DNA of 43,122 bases from Thermocrinis sp. (lineage in GTDB: Bacteria; Aquificota; Aquificia; Aquificales; Aquificaceae), in the NCBI RefSeq assembly GCF_036781485.1, contig NZ_DAIQAX010000005.1:26282-69403 (forward strand), read 5' to 3'. Positions within the stretch are counted from its first letter, which is position 1, and the number at the start of each line of letters is the position of its first letter. This document shows positions 1 through 8,013 of this stretch, piece by piece. A model generated the notes under the pieces. That model worked only from the letters and a program-made list of their open reading frames with translations, did no database searches and had not been told where the DNA came from. A program made the translations under genes and the position numbers.

Positions 1-930
1 TACCATCTCTGGAGACAAATCAGCCCTAAAGGTGTTTAACTCCAAGGCAGTGCCCTTATAGGGATTTTCAATGGCTTTTAAAACTCTGTAAGTATTGTCC
101 TGTCCAAAACGGGTATGTACAGAGGCTACCACAAAATCAAATTCTCTAAGAAATTCATCTGGCAGGTCTAAACTGCCATCGGGCAAAATGTCCACTTCAC
201 AACCCTTTAGTATGTAAAAACCTTTTTTATTGTAGTAAGTGTTTGGTGTGTATGTGAAACTCTCCCTTTATATCTTCCCATTCTACGAGCCTTGGCAACT
301 TCCTCTCCATTGCGAGTTCCACCTCCCCAATATTTTCCCTTAGCTCGGGTGGATCTTCTTCCGTTCTACCCCCTATCCATTCCTCCGTATCCGCTCTGAA
401 AACTCCGTATTCGCTCAGCTTCAAACCTCTCCTTAGAATTACGCTTGACTTTGTTTCTCTCTGTAGCAGAACCTCTTGGACCTCTTCAAACTTTGTAAAG
501 TGTTCATGCAAAGCCTTCCAAGACTCCCTCTTTGCAGAAACCAGCAGGTCTATGTCTCCAACGGTTTCCTTTCTCCTTCTTAAACTCCCGGCTAACTCTA
601 TATTCTGGTATAGGTTGGATAAGGTCTTCATGTGGTTTAAAAGGAGCTCACCCAACTGATAAGCTTCTATCAAAGACATTCTTTCCTTACTTTTTTCGTA
701 GAGCTCCAAACCTCTAACTATCTGCTGTAGTTTTTTTTCTCTTATGCCAGGCAGTGTAGCAAGCATGCCACTTCTGACGGCTCTCAGAAAGTCTTCTTTG
801 GTCCTTATCTTTAACTTTTCATAAGCCAACCTAAGCGTTTTTGGTCCTATCCCGGGCACATCCAGTAATTTGATAAATCTTGCCAGTCCTGATTAGATCT
901 TCCACATCCACGCTTAACTCAAATGTTGGC
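1..930 (-). pseudogene. polX: Decayed DNA polymerase/3'-5' exonuclease PolX (polX remnant)
   Basis: PolX is a family-X repair polymerase with a C-terminal PHP phosphoesterase domain. On the minus strand, pieces of the whole protein appear in order but in different frames. A helix-hairpin-helix tail (VEDLIRTGK, then LLDVPGIGPKT) comes first. The palm follows with AGSLRRRKETVGDIDLL, carrying the metal-binding Asp pair. The PHP start (GEFHIHTK, near position 240) runs into a stop at 227. Further PHP pieces (KGCEVDILPDGSLDLP, ASVHTRFG, TALELN) continue to the window edge in another frame. Relative to the family, roughly 55-65 residues are missing after HIHTK, the stretch between IENPY and TALELN is shortened, and the N-terminus is truncated with a frame change near 890. 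The longest open piece is 227-859. It lies directly downstream of fliM. Family assignment is sure; real decay versus assembly error is open. Confidence 0.8.
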
Positions 931-937
931 AATCTCC

Positions 938-1822
938 TTATTCTTTGACATCTCCGATTACTTTGAAAGCCTTTTTATCTTTTGAATGACCTAAAACACC
1001 CAAGAACTTTTTTACACCTTCCAAGTAAACCTCTACAGGTTCCCGTGTAGAGTTTTCCAAGATTATAGTATCGCCAACCTTGAGATCGTATAGTTCTTTT
1101 AGGGAAAGCTTAGCTTTTCCTAGCTTCACACTTAGGTGAATAGGCACCTTAGTTAACGCCTTTATAAGTTTTTCATAGTCATCTGGCCTCCTTTCCAACA
1201 AACCTTTTAGTTTTTCTTTGTATGGTTCAATTCCTTCCTCCGGAATGGCGAGTATTATAAATCCATCCCCTCCTTCTAGGCTTACGGTAAGCTTTAAAAC
1301 TATGTACCTATCCCTCGACCTTGCTACCATAAGTATGGCTGGATTGGTTTCTATACCCACAGGCACGAGATTTACGTCCATGAGGGTGCGCCAAGCCTCT
1401 TGCAGTTCATTGTACAAGACCTTTAGCAGTTTCTCCACAATCCTCATTTCCACCTTTGTGAAGTCTTTACCCTCTATTTTGTAAGGTCTTGCGGATCCTC
1501 CAAAAACAAGGTTGAAATATCCCACTGCGGAGGGGAAGGGGAGTTTGGAAATAAGCTCGCTGAATTTCAACGAACTTACGCCTTCCTTTAATATCGTAGG
1601 CACACTTACCATTACGGATATTAGCTCTCTTTTCAGATTTGTAATCCACCTTTCAAAAATGAGCTCTAAGCTGGCTATCCTACCTGCGTATATGTGCTCC
1701 AAAGCGTTGATGTCTAGAGGCTTTACCCCTTTTTCCAGTGGAACTTCTCGTTTTTCTTCCTCTTTTCCAAGAGTTTGGAGTAATAGATTTATCTCTTCCT
1801 GGGATAGGGTGTGTTCATCCAT
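938..1822 (-). CDS. fliM: Flagellar motor switch protein FliM
   Basis: FliM forms the middle of the flagellar C-ring switch and binds phospho-CheY. The N-terminus carries the CheY-binding motif LSQEEINLLLQ. It is followed by the CheC-like middle domain (FTKVEMRIVEKLLKVL, LQEAWRTLMDVNL) and a C-terminal SpoA/FliN-like domain (PIHLSVKLGKAKLSLKELYD). The ATG at 1822 is preferred. A TTG at 1828 would overlap the fliF stop (1825-1827). The protein is about 294 residues, shorter than the roughly 330 usual for FliM. The join between SAVGYFNL and VFGGSARPY lacks about 20 residues that the family normally has there, which looks like an in-frame deletion. It is the last intact gene of the flagellar run before the polX remnant. 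No fliG lies between fliF and fliM. Confidence 0.88.
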   Translation of the reverse strand: MDEHTLSQEEINLLLQTLGKEEEKREVPLEKGVKPLDINALEHIYAGRIASLELIFERWITNLKRELISVMVSVPTILKEGVSSLKFSELISKLPFPSAVGYFNLVFGGSARPYKIEGKDFTKVEMRIVEKLLKVLYNELQEAWRTLMDVNLVPVGIETNPAILMVARSRDRYIVLKLTVSLEGGDGFIILAIPEEGIEPYKEKLKGLLERRPDDYEKLIKALTKVPIHLSVKLGKAKLSLKELYDLKVGDTIILENSTREPVEVYLEGVKKFLGVLGHSKDKKAFKVIGDVKE

Positions 1823-1824
1823 GA

Positions 1825-2030
1825 TCAAGTTTTAGCTTTTAGCCAAGAACTAATTATCTTGGCTACCTTTTGAGGCTCTTCCTTTGCTAACTTAGATATG
1901 GCCTCTATACTTGCTACTTCTTTAGCTTTTATCCTCAGCTCTTCCACTCCGGCCACTTCCTCACTCACAGGCACAGTAGTCGGTGGTGTTGGGATCGTAG
2001 GGGTAGGTTTTTTGGACAGCTTTTTTAAAC
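1825..2030 (-). pseudogene. fliF: C-terminal part of FliF, displaced by a -1 frameshift
   Basis: This reading frame supplies the missing cytoplasmic tail of FliF. It runs from LKKLSKKPTPTIP through a Pro/Thr-rich linker to AISKLAKEEPQKVAKIISSW, the conserved FliF C-terminus that binds FliG. The upstream frame stops at 2025-2027, inside a tract that reads GTTTAAAAAAGC on the minus strand. One additional T there would join the frames as ...VLIV-LKKLSKK. The piece has no start or ribosome-binding site of its own, so it is not an independent gene. The sequence is either a genuine frameshift mutation or a one-base consensus error. Confidence 0.85.
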
Positions 2031-3314
2031 TATCAGAACTATAGCGAAGGATGCTAGACCAAAAATGAGTAAAACTATCCATTTTAGGTATTCTGTGTAA
2101 TCTGTGGGTGGTTTTTCTACCTCGGGCTTTTTGAATGGGACGGATACCACACTTAGCACGTCGCCTCTGTTGGGGTCTATACCCGCCGAAGCCTGCACTA
2201 GTTGTCTTATTTTTTCTAAATCCAGATTTTTAAGATTGCTATCCACAAGCACACCCACGTTAAGCCTCCTTACTTTTATTATAGGTTCCTGGGTATATAT
2301 TTCCCTTTTACTCACTTCGTAATTTGTGATAGTTTCACTTTTTTCAGAGATAACGTTCTGAACAGCCCCAGTACCTGGTGGTATGTTTGCCCCTGCCCCC
2401 GGCACACCACCTACGGCTCCCCCAAAAACTCTCTCTTTTTTCTTCTGCTGGCTTACTATGGCTGTCATCTCTGGATCGTAAATTTCTTCCCTCTGCTCTT
2501 TCTTGGTAAAGTCAATGTCTGCAGATACTCTAACTTTGACCGCTCCTAAACCTAAGGCTTCTTCTAAGGTTTTTTGTATCTTTTTCTCAAGGTTCTTTTC
2601 AAACTCAGCCTTTAATTTTAGCTCTTTATCCTTTATTAACTCATCCTCTTCTATTTGGGCTGTAAGGTCCCTTCCCTTATCATCCACAACAACCACATTT
2701 TTAGGCTTCAACCTAGGCACGCTCAGCGCCACCAGGTTCCTTATAGCCTTTACTTGATCTGGGTTTAGTTCATAACCTGGCTTTAATCTGACAAGCACGC
2801 TTGCGCTTGGTTCATCCTCTTCCCTGAGGAAGATGGACTTTTCCGGCATGCCGATGTTCACCTTAGCATACTCCACCCCATCAATCCTCATTATAGTCTT
2901 TGCAAGTTCCCCTTCCACCGCCCTTTTGAAGTTAACTTGATTTTGAAAGTCCGAAACCCCAAAACGATCTTTGTCAAAGACTTCGTAGCCCACCACACCT
3001 TTATTTGGAATCCCCTTTGCCGCAAGCTTCAATCTTATGTCCCTTGCTTTATCTTCGGGCACAAAGATGGTGGACCCATCTTGACTTATCTTGTATGGGA
3101 TGTTTTCCTTATCTAATTCAGAAATTATTGCATTTAAGTCCTCTTGAGCTAATCCTCCGTATAAAACAGCGTAGTTAGGCTTTGACCCATAAAAGAATAG
3201 GACCGACAGAAGTAAAAGGACAAAGACAGGAACAGCTATAAGAATAGCCTTCTGGGCAGGACTAAGTGATAGGAACTTCTCTTTTATCTCGTTTAATCTA
3301 TCCTGCCAAGCCAT
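2025..3314 (-). CDS. fliF: Flagellar MS-ring protein FliF (N-terminal and periplasmic part, frameshifted)
   Basis: FliF builds the MS ring in the inner membrane, the base of the flagellar motor and export gate. Visible parts are an N-terminal membrane segment at about residues 22-45 (AILIAVPVFVLLLLSVLFF), the YscJ/FliF ring-building domain (GYEVFDKDRFGVSDFQNQVNFK region), the FliF central domain with a Gly/Pro-rich loop near residues 290-320, and the second membrane segment (YLKWIVLLIFGLASFAIVL). The frame ends right after this segment, and the cytoplasmic tail continues in another frame (1825-2030). The joined product of about 500 residues would match the family. The gene starts 4 nt after the fliE stop in the flgB-flgC-fliE-fliF-fliM order. 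Confidence 0.93.
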   Translation of the reverse strand: MAWQDRLNEIKEKFLSLSPAQKAILIAVPVFVLLLLSVLFFYGSKPNYAVLYGGLAQEDLNAIISELDKENIPYKISQDGSTIFVPEDKARDIRLKLAAKGIPNKGVVGYEVFDKDRFGVSDFQNQVNFKRAVEGELAKTIMRIDGVEYAKVNIGMPEKSIFLREEDEPSASVLVRLKPGYELNPDQVKAIRNLVALSVPRLKPKNVVVVDDKGRDLTAQIEEDELIKDKELKLKAEFEKNLEKKIQKTLEEALGLGAVKVRVSADIDFTKKEQREEIYDPEMTAIVSQQKKKERVFGGAVGGVPGAGANIPPGTGAVQNVISEKSETITNYEVSKREIYTQEPIIKVRRLNVGVLVDSNLKNLDLEKIRQLVQASAGIDPNRGDVLSVVSVPFKKPEVEKPPTDYTEYLKWIVLLIFGLASFAIVLIV

Positions 3315-3317
3315 AAC

Positions 3318-3599
3318 TTATACCTGTATCCTGTTGATTTCCTGAAAGGCTTCCACCAGCTTGTTTCTGATTTGAATAAGAAGGTTAAGAGCTACGCTCG
3401 CCTTTTCAAATTCAACTATCATCTGATGTAGCGGAATGTCTGCACCTTTAAGGACCGCATCTTTTATTGCCTCTGCCTTTTCCTGCTCTTGATTTACCCA
3501 GTGCAAAAACTTTGCAAACTCTTCAGTAAAACTTGAGTTTTTACTTTTTAACTTCTCAGCCTGAAGGTTAAAAAGTGGATTTACACCGCCTATCTCCAT
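3318..3599 (-). CDS. fliE: Flagellar hook-basal body protein FliE
   Basis: FliE is the small adaptor joining the MS ring to the proximal rod and export gate. The 93-residue length and the C-terminal helix (HQMIVEFEKASVALNLLIQI, RNKLVEAFQEINRIQV) are characteristic of the family. Its 5' end overlaps the flgC 3' end by 10 bp, and fliF begins 4 nt after its stop. These spacings indicate translation from one polycistronic message. Confidence 0.93.
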   Translation of the reverse strand: MEIGGVNPLFNLQAEKLKSKNSSFTEEFAKFLHWVNQEQEKAEAIKDAVLKGADIPLHQMIVEFEKASVALNLLIQIRNKLVEAFQEINRIQV

Positions 3600-4003
3600 A
3601 GCTCTAATGTCCTCTGTGCCATTTCTCTTGTTGTTGCAAACGCGTTCAAATTAGCTTCATAACTTCTTACAGCGGTTATCATATCTGCCATCTCCTTTAC
3701 CAGATCCACGTTTGGCTTTTGAACATAGCCTTCCGCGTTAGCCCTTGGATTGTTTGGATCATAGATCAACCTAAAAGGCTCATCCGAAAACCTTATCTGA
3801 GCAACATTCACAGGTATTTCACCCTTAGCAAGGGACTGCGGATCTTCCACAGCCTCAAAGACCACTTCCAACTTTCTATAGGGCTCTCCGTTAGCTCTAT
3901 AAGATTCGTAATTTGCCAGGTTTGAAGCCACTACATTCATCCTTACCCTCTGGGCATACATCCCACTGGCTGAAATATTAAAGGCTCTAAATAGATCGTT
4001 CAT
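3590..4003 (-). CDS. flgC: Flagellar basal-body rod protein FlgC
   Basis: FlgC is a proximal rod subunit exported by the flagellar type III system. The N-terminal rod motif (FNISASGMYAQRVRMNVVASNLANYES) and the C-terminal rod helix (VDLVKEMADMITAVRSYEAN) are both present. The length of 137 residues is normal. The start ATG directly abuts flgB at 4003, and the gene overlaps fliE by 10 bp. No signal peptide is seen, as expected for a type III substrate. Confidence 0.94.
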   Translation of the reverse strand: MNDLFRAFNISASGMYAQRVRMNVVASNLANYESYRANGEPYRKLEVVFEAVEDPQSLAKGEIPVNVAQIRFSDEPFRLIYDPNNPRANAEGYVQKPNVDLVKEMADMITAVRSYEANLNAFATTREMAQRTLELWR

Positions 4004-4371
4004 TACCTACCCTCCTTTATTACGTTGTTCAGCTTGTCAATACTGCCCCTTACCATCCTCATGTAGGTCTCGTAAGCTATTCTGTTCTGGCTAAGCTTTG
4101 CCATCTCCTCTTCCAAGCTAACGTTGTTAAGGTCGTTTCCCACGAGCCTTCTTTGCAATTCAATTACCCTGTATATCTCTTCACCTTTGGTGAATAGGTG
4201 CTTTTCTCTTGTGGTTTTCAACTTTCTTCCCCTCTCTTTTTCCATTATTATATCCTTTACCTTGTATCTTGGCGTATCCGCATTGGCTATGTTGCTAAGT
4301 ATGACCTTGTGTCTTTTCCACGTGTAATTCAAATGGGGCAAAACCTTGTCTATGCCCCCAAAAATATCCAT
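4003..4371 (-). CDS. flgB: Flagellar basal-body rod protein FlgB
   Basis: FlgB is a proximal rod subunit. The protein has the conserved N-terminal ANADTPRYKVKD element and the typical C-terminal helical segment (LSQNRIAYETYMRMVRGSI). Its 122 residues fit the family. It starts 1 nt after the stop of the upstream TPR gene and shares a base with the flgC start, so it is part of one long minus-strand transcript. The purine-rich end of the upstream gene (GGGGGGAATGAG) can act as its ribosome-binding site. Confidence 0.93.
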   Translation of the reverse strand: MDIFGGIDKVLPHLNYTWKRHKVILSNIANADTPRYKVKDIIMEKERGRKLKTTREKHLFTKGEEIYRVIELQRRLVGNDLNNVSLEEEMAKLSQNRIAYETYMRMVRGSIDKLNNVIKEGR

Positions 4372-4372
4372 C

Positions 4373-6184
4373 TCATTCCCCCCAAATGGCGATTAGGACC
4401 TTACCTATTATATTATCTGTCCTTTCCGCCTTTTTGACAACCCATTCTAAGGTTTCTTGATCCTTGGTTAAACTGCTTATCCTTGCCAACCTTAGTGCCG
4501 TAAGCCAGTATAGGTTGTTTTCCTCTTCCAATTCCAGATAGCTTTTATAAAGCTCTTTTGCCTTTGGAAAATTGCGGGTAGAATAATAGTAATCTCCCAG
4601 TTCAATAAGGGCTAAAGGTTTGTATCCTTTGAATCTAACAGACTTTTCCAGCTTATCATACTGTATAACCTCCTCCAAAGCCTTTTTATTTTCAGAAAGG
4701 AGACCTAAGATTAAAAGGGCTTCAATCCTATCCTCTTCGGGCAGGCTATCCTTTACTTTTGCTAAAAGCTCCAATCCTTCCTTATCCTTGTCCTCCAAGA
4801 TAAGAAACTGCGATCTTAAAAAGCTCTTTGTTGGCTCTTGGATCCTATCCAAAAGCTGGGCGTATTCCTTTTTACCGTTGAAGACCGCACCCCTTAGCAA
4901 GCTCTCCGGATTGAACAAAAGGAGAAAATTGTCCTTGTTTGCAACGTATAAAGATTCAATAAACTCAAAATCTTGTTTTTCGTAGGGATTTAGCTTCTTA
5001 TAGGCTTCATCTAATGCAAAGTAAAGGGGCGTCAGATCTACCTTTATGTCTTCCACGGTTATGTAGCCTTCTCTTTTGACTCTAACTCTGCTTATTAGGT
5101 CCTTCTCAGCTATTTTTTTATCCTTCAGGGAGTAGTAATAAACACCTAAGACTGAGGGTAAGCTATAGTATTTGTTGTAATCAATCCAAGCTAATTTAAG
5201 GAGAAGGGGCTTATACCACTCTAATTTATACTTTTCCAAAAAGTCCTCGTATAGCCAAAGTTGGGAAAGAGCAAGCCGTAGAGTAAGATTGCCAAAAGGA
5301 TCTTCCTCCATAAGACTTTCAAGCTTTTCCATGGCCTCTGCGTAGTTCTTGTTTTTGAGATTTATCAGTAGCAGGAAGTAATTAGTTTTCTCCTTGTACC
5401 TGTAACTTATGTCCTTTCTCTGCAGGACTTCAAAGTAGAAAAGGCTGTTTCTCCAATCCCCCATCATGTAATAGGACAAAGCCAATCTGTAAAGAAAGTG
5501 TGGGTCATTCTCCAAGTATCTATTCCGAGCTCTTGCTTGTATTAGCTCTGCTATAGCTTCTTTGAAATTACCCATGTTGTATAGGTAGTATCCTTTGATT
5601 ACAGAAATAAAGTATCCATCTATACCATCAACCTCAGGTTGAATGTTGTCTATGAGTTTAAAGTTATCAGTACCTCCCTCCAAAGCCTCGGCGTATAGAA
5701 ATTTTGCCAAATACTTTTTTTGGTTTGTCCTTTTGTATAAACTCATGTAGATTTCCTTTGCCTTTGAATAATCCTCTAATAGAAGGTGCACCTCTGCCAA
5801 AAACTCTGCCTGTAAATCTGCGTAGTTGGGCTTTTTAAAGTAGAAGGTATACATGTTCAAAAAAGCTATGGACGAAAACAAACCTCTTTTGTCCCCCTTT
5901 GAATGGGAAAGTAAAGCGTAAGAATAACCTAAGTATAGATAAGATAACTCTCCGTAGTAGCCCCTTCTGTCAAGATTAAACGAACTTGTAAAATCCCTTA
6001 TGGCTTCTTCGTAGTTTTTGTTTTCTAAATATATGTTAGCGCTGTAGAACTTCTTTTGAGCCAGAAAAAAGTTTTCTGACACCCTTTCTTGTGAAAAGGA
6101 TAGTATTAAGGTTAGACACAAGGTTAAAAGCTTAGCCCACAGCCACCGATAATCTTTCCAGCCACTGCCTCTTGTATTTCTCAA
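4373..6184 (-). CDS. Exported TPR-repeat protein of unknown function
   Basis: This is a large protein, about 600 residues. A hydrophobic export signal lies near the N-terminus (LLTLCLTLILSFS), followed by tandem helix-turn-helix repeats of TPR type (for example FYSANIYLENKNYEEAIRDF, YFISVIKGYYLYNMGNFKEA, LIELGDYYYSTRNFPKAKE). Such arrays act as protein-binding scaffolds, here probably in the periplasm. The ORF overlaps the tgt 3' end by 53 bp, so translation may begin later, at a TTG just before the hydrophobic stretch. It lies between tgt and flgB with 1 nt to flgB, which suggests co-expression with flagellar genes. A role in rod or motor assembly is possible but not shown by the sequence. 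Confidence 0.75.
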   Translation of the reverse strand: MRNTRGSGWKDYRWLWAKLLTLCLTLILSFSQERVSENFFLAQKKFYSANIYLENKNYEEAIRDFTSSFNLDRRGYYGELSYLYLGYSYALLSHSKGDKRGLFSSIAFLNMYTFYFKKPNYADLQAEFLAEVHLLLEDYSKAKEIYMSLYKRTNQKKYLAKFLYAEALEGGTDNFKLIDNIQPEVDGIDGYFISVIKGYYLYNMGNFKEAIAELIQARARNRYLENDPHFLYRLALSYYMMGDWRNSLFYFEVLQRKDISYRYKEKTNYFLLLINLKNKNYAEAMEKLESLMEEDPFGNLTLRLALSQLWLYEDFLEKYKLEWYKPLLLKLAWIDYNKYYSLPSVLGVYYYSLKDKKIAEKDLISRVRVKREGYITVEDIKVDLTPLYFALDEAYKKLNPYEKQDFEFIESLYVANKDNFLLLFNPESLLRGAVFNGKKEYAQLLDRIQEPTKSFLRSQFLILEDKDKEGLELLAKVKDSLPEEDRIEALLILGLLSENKKALEEVIQYDKLEKSVRFKGYKPLALIELGDYYYSTRNFPKAKELYKSYLELEEENNLYWLTALRLARISSLTKDQETLEWVVKKAERTDNIIGKVLIAIWGE

Positions 6185-7265
6185 ACCTTCCCTCCTCTAT
6201 GGCCTTTTTTGCTCCTTCTGTTAGTCTGTGGTAAAAATACAGATTGTGAATCGTGTTAAGTATGTATGCTGAAATCTCATCGGCGTTAAATAGGTGTCTA
6301 AGATAGGCTCTGGAGAAGTTCTTGCAAGTATAACAGTCACACTCTGGATCTGGTGGAGAAAAGTCTTTTTTATACTTTTCGCTTCTTATGTTTATTTTAC
6401 CTTGTGAGGTAAAGAGTGTGCCCGTGCGGGCCATTCTGGTGGGTGCTACGCAATCAAACATATCTATCCCAACACCTATCGCCATAAGAATATCCTCTGG
6501 CATACCCACTCCCATAAGGTATCTTGGTTTTTCCCAGGGTAGGTATTCACAAACCAACTGAGCCATTTCTATCATAACCTCCCTTGGCTCTCCCACCGAA
6601 AGCCCACCGATGGCATATCCAAAAAGGTCCCTCTCCACTGTCCTTAAAGCAGACTCCTTTCTTAGGTCTTCAAAAAAAGCCCCTTGCACTATGCCAAAGA
6701 GCACTTGGTCTTCCCTTCTCTTTGTTATTATAGACCTATCTAACCACTCTATGGTCCGGTCCAAAGCTTCCTTTGCGTAGGCATAGGTAGTTGGATACTC
6801 GACGCATTCGTCAAGGGGCATTATAATGTCTGAACCAAATATTTCTTGTATCTGCACCACCCTTTCTGGTGTAAAGAAGTGATAATCTCCTGCCAGATGG
6901 TCTCTAAAATAAACCCCCTCTTGGGTTATCTTTACCTTAGACTTGCCATCCTTTACTCTATCCCTTGAGAGGGAAAAGACCTGAAAGCCTCCGCTGTCTG
7001 TGAGTATGGGCTTTTTCCAACCTATGAAGGAGTGAAGCCCACCCGCCTGCTGGATTACTTCTACCCCAGGCCTTAGGTAAAGGTGGTAGGTATTTCCTAA
7101 GATTATCTGGGTGCCTATCTCTTCCAAAAGCTTGTGGATCATAGCTTTGACTGTTCCCTGCGTGCCCACTGGCATAAATACAGGCGTTTCTATTATGCCC
7201 CTTGGAGTGTAGAGTCTCCCCTTCCTTGCCATCCCGTCGCTTTTTATAACATCAAACCTAAACAT
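6132..7265 (-). CDS. tgt: Queuine/preQ1 tRNA-ribosyltransferase (tRNA-guanine transglycosylase)
   Basis: Tgt exchanges guanine 34 for preQ1 in GUN anticodons, the committing step of queuosine synthesis on tRNA. Visible are the substrate-binding DSGGFQVFSL, the GGLSVGEP loop, the catalytic region MFDCVAPTRMARTGTLF, and a C-terminal zinc site made by ECDCYTCKNFSRAYLRHL. The length of 377 residues is normal. It follows fabG by 3 nt in the ymdB-fabG-tgt run. The next enzyme of the pathway, QueA, is encoded separately at 34599. Confidence 0.97.
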   Translation of the reverse strand: MFRFDVIKSDGMARKGRLYTPRGIIETPVFMPVGTQGTVKAMIHKLLEEIGTQIILGNTYHLYLRPGVEVIQQAGGLHSFIGWKKPILTDSGGFQVFSLSRDRVKDGKSKVKITQEGVYFRDHLAGDYHFFTPERVVQIQEIFGSDIIMPLDECVEYPTTYAYAKEALDRTIEWLDRSIITKRREDQVLFGIVQGAFFEDLRKESALRTVERDLFGYAIGGLSVGEPREVMIEMAQLVCEYLPWEKPRYLMGVGMPEDILMAIGVGIDMFDCVAPTRMARTGTLFTSQGKINIRSEKYKKDFSPPDPECDCYTCKNFSRAYLRHLFNADEISAYILNTIHNLYFYHRLTEGAKKAIEEGRFEKYKRQWLERLSVAVG

Positions 7266-7268
7266 TCT

Positions 7269-8006
7269 TCAGAACATACCACCGTTTATGTGGATTATTT
7301 CTCCAGTTATGTAATCAGCCATAGATGAGCAAAGGAAGACAACCATACCTGCCACGTCCTCTGGAGTGCCAAACCTCTGAAGGGGTATATTCTTCAGGTA
7401 TTCTTTTCTTATCTCTTCAGAAAGAGATGATGTCATATCTGTTTCTATAAAACCTGGGGCGATTGTGTTTACGGTTATGTTCCTGCTCGCCAGCTCCTTT
7501 GCCAAGCTTTTGGTAAAGCCTATCAAAGCAGATTTGGTAGCTGAGTAGTTGGCCTGTCCCACGTTTCCAGTAAAACCTACAACAGAAGATATGTTTATTA
7601 TCCTTCCCCAGCGCTTTTTTAACATACCCTTTACAGCCAAAGAAGTTATAAGATAGGTCCCAGTTAAATTTACTCTTAGAACTTCTTCCCAATCCTCCAG
7701 CGTCATTCTCAAAAATAGCTTGTCCTTTGTGATTCCAGCGTTGTTTACGAGTATATCCACCGGACCAATCTCCCTTTCTACTGCCTCGTAGCCAGTGCGT
7801 ACGGACTGGGGGTCAGAAAGGTCCATGCCTATTCCTATTGCATTGGAAGATATAGACTTTGCAACCTCTTGAGCTCTTTTCTCATCCCTGCCAGTTATCA
7901 CAACCTGTGCCCCAGCTTTTGCCAAAAATTCGGCGATAGCTTTTCCTATACCCCTTGTAGAACCCGTAATTAGAGCCTTTTTCTCAGAAAGGTCTATGCA
8001 AAGCAT
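7269..8006 (-). CDS. fabG: 3-oxoacyl-[acyl-carrier-protein] reductase FabG
   Basis: FabG is the NADPH-dependent beta-ketoacyl-ACP reductase of fatty acid synthesis. The SDR hallmarks are present: the nucleotide-binding TGSTRGIG, NNAGITKD, and the catalytic Ser with YSATKSALIG. The C-terminal ITGEIIHINGGM is typical of FabG. The 245-residue length is normal. The start lies 7 nt after the ymdB stop without a Shine-Dalgarno. A TATAAT hexamer (8013-8018) lies 6 nt before the ATG, so a leaderless message is possible here in addition to read-through from ymdB. Confidence 0.95.
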   Translation of the reverse strand: MLCIDLSEKKALITGSTRGIGKAIAEFLAKAGAQVVITGRDEKRAQEVAKSISSNAIGIGMDLSDPQSVRTGYEAVEREIGPVDILVNNAGITKDKLFLRMTLEDWEEVLRVNLTGTYLITSLAVKGMLKKRWGRIINISSVVGFTGNVGQANYSATKSALIGFTKSLAKELASRNITVNTIAPGFIETDMTSSLSEEIRKEYLKNIPLQRFGTPEDVAGMVVFLCSSMADYITGEIIHINGGMF

Positions 8007-8013
8007 GAGAATA

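Noticed and set aside
2015..2035. Programmed -1 frameshift producing full-length FliF
   Set aside because: The tract (A-GTT-TAA-AAA) is not a standard X-XXY-YYZ slippery heptamer, and no downstream stem-loop was evident. A one-base indel is simpler.
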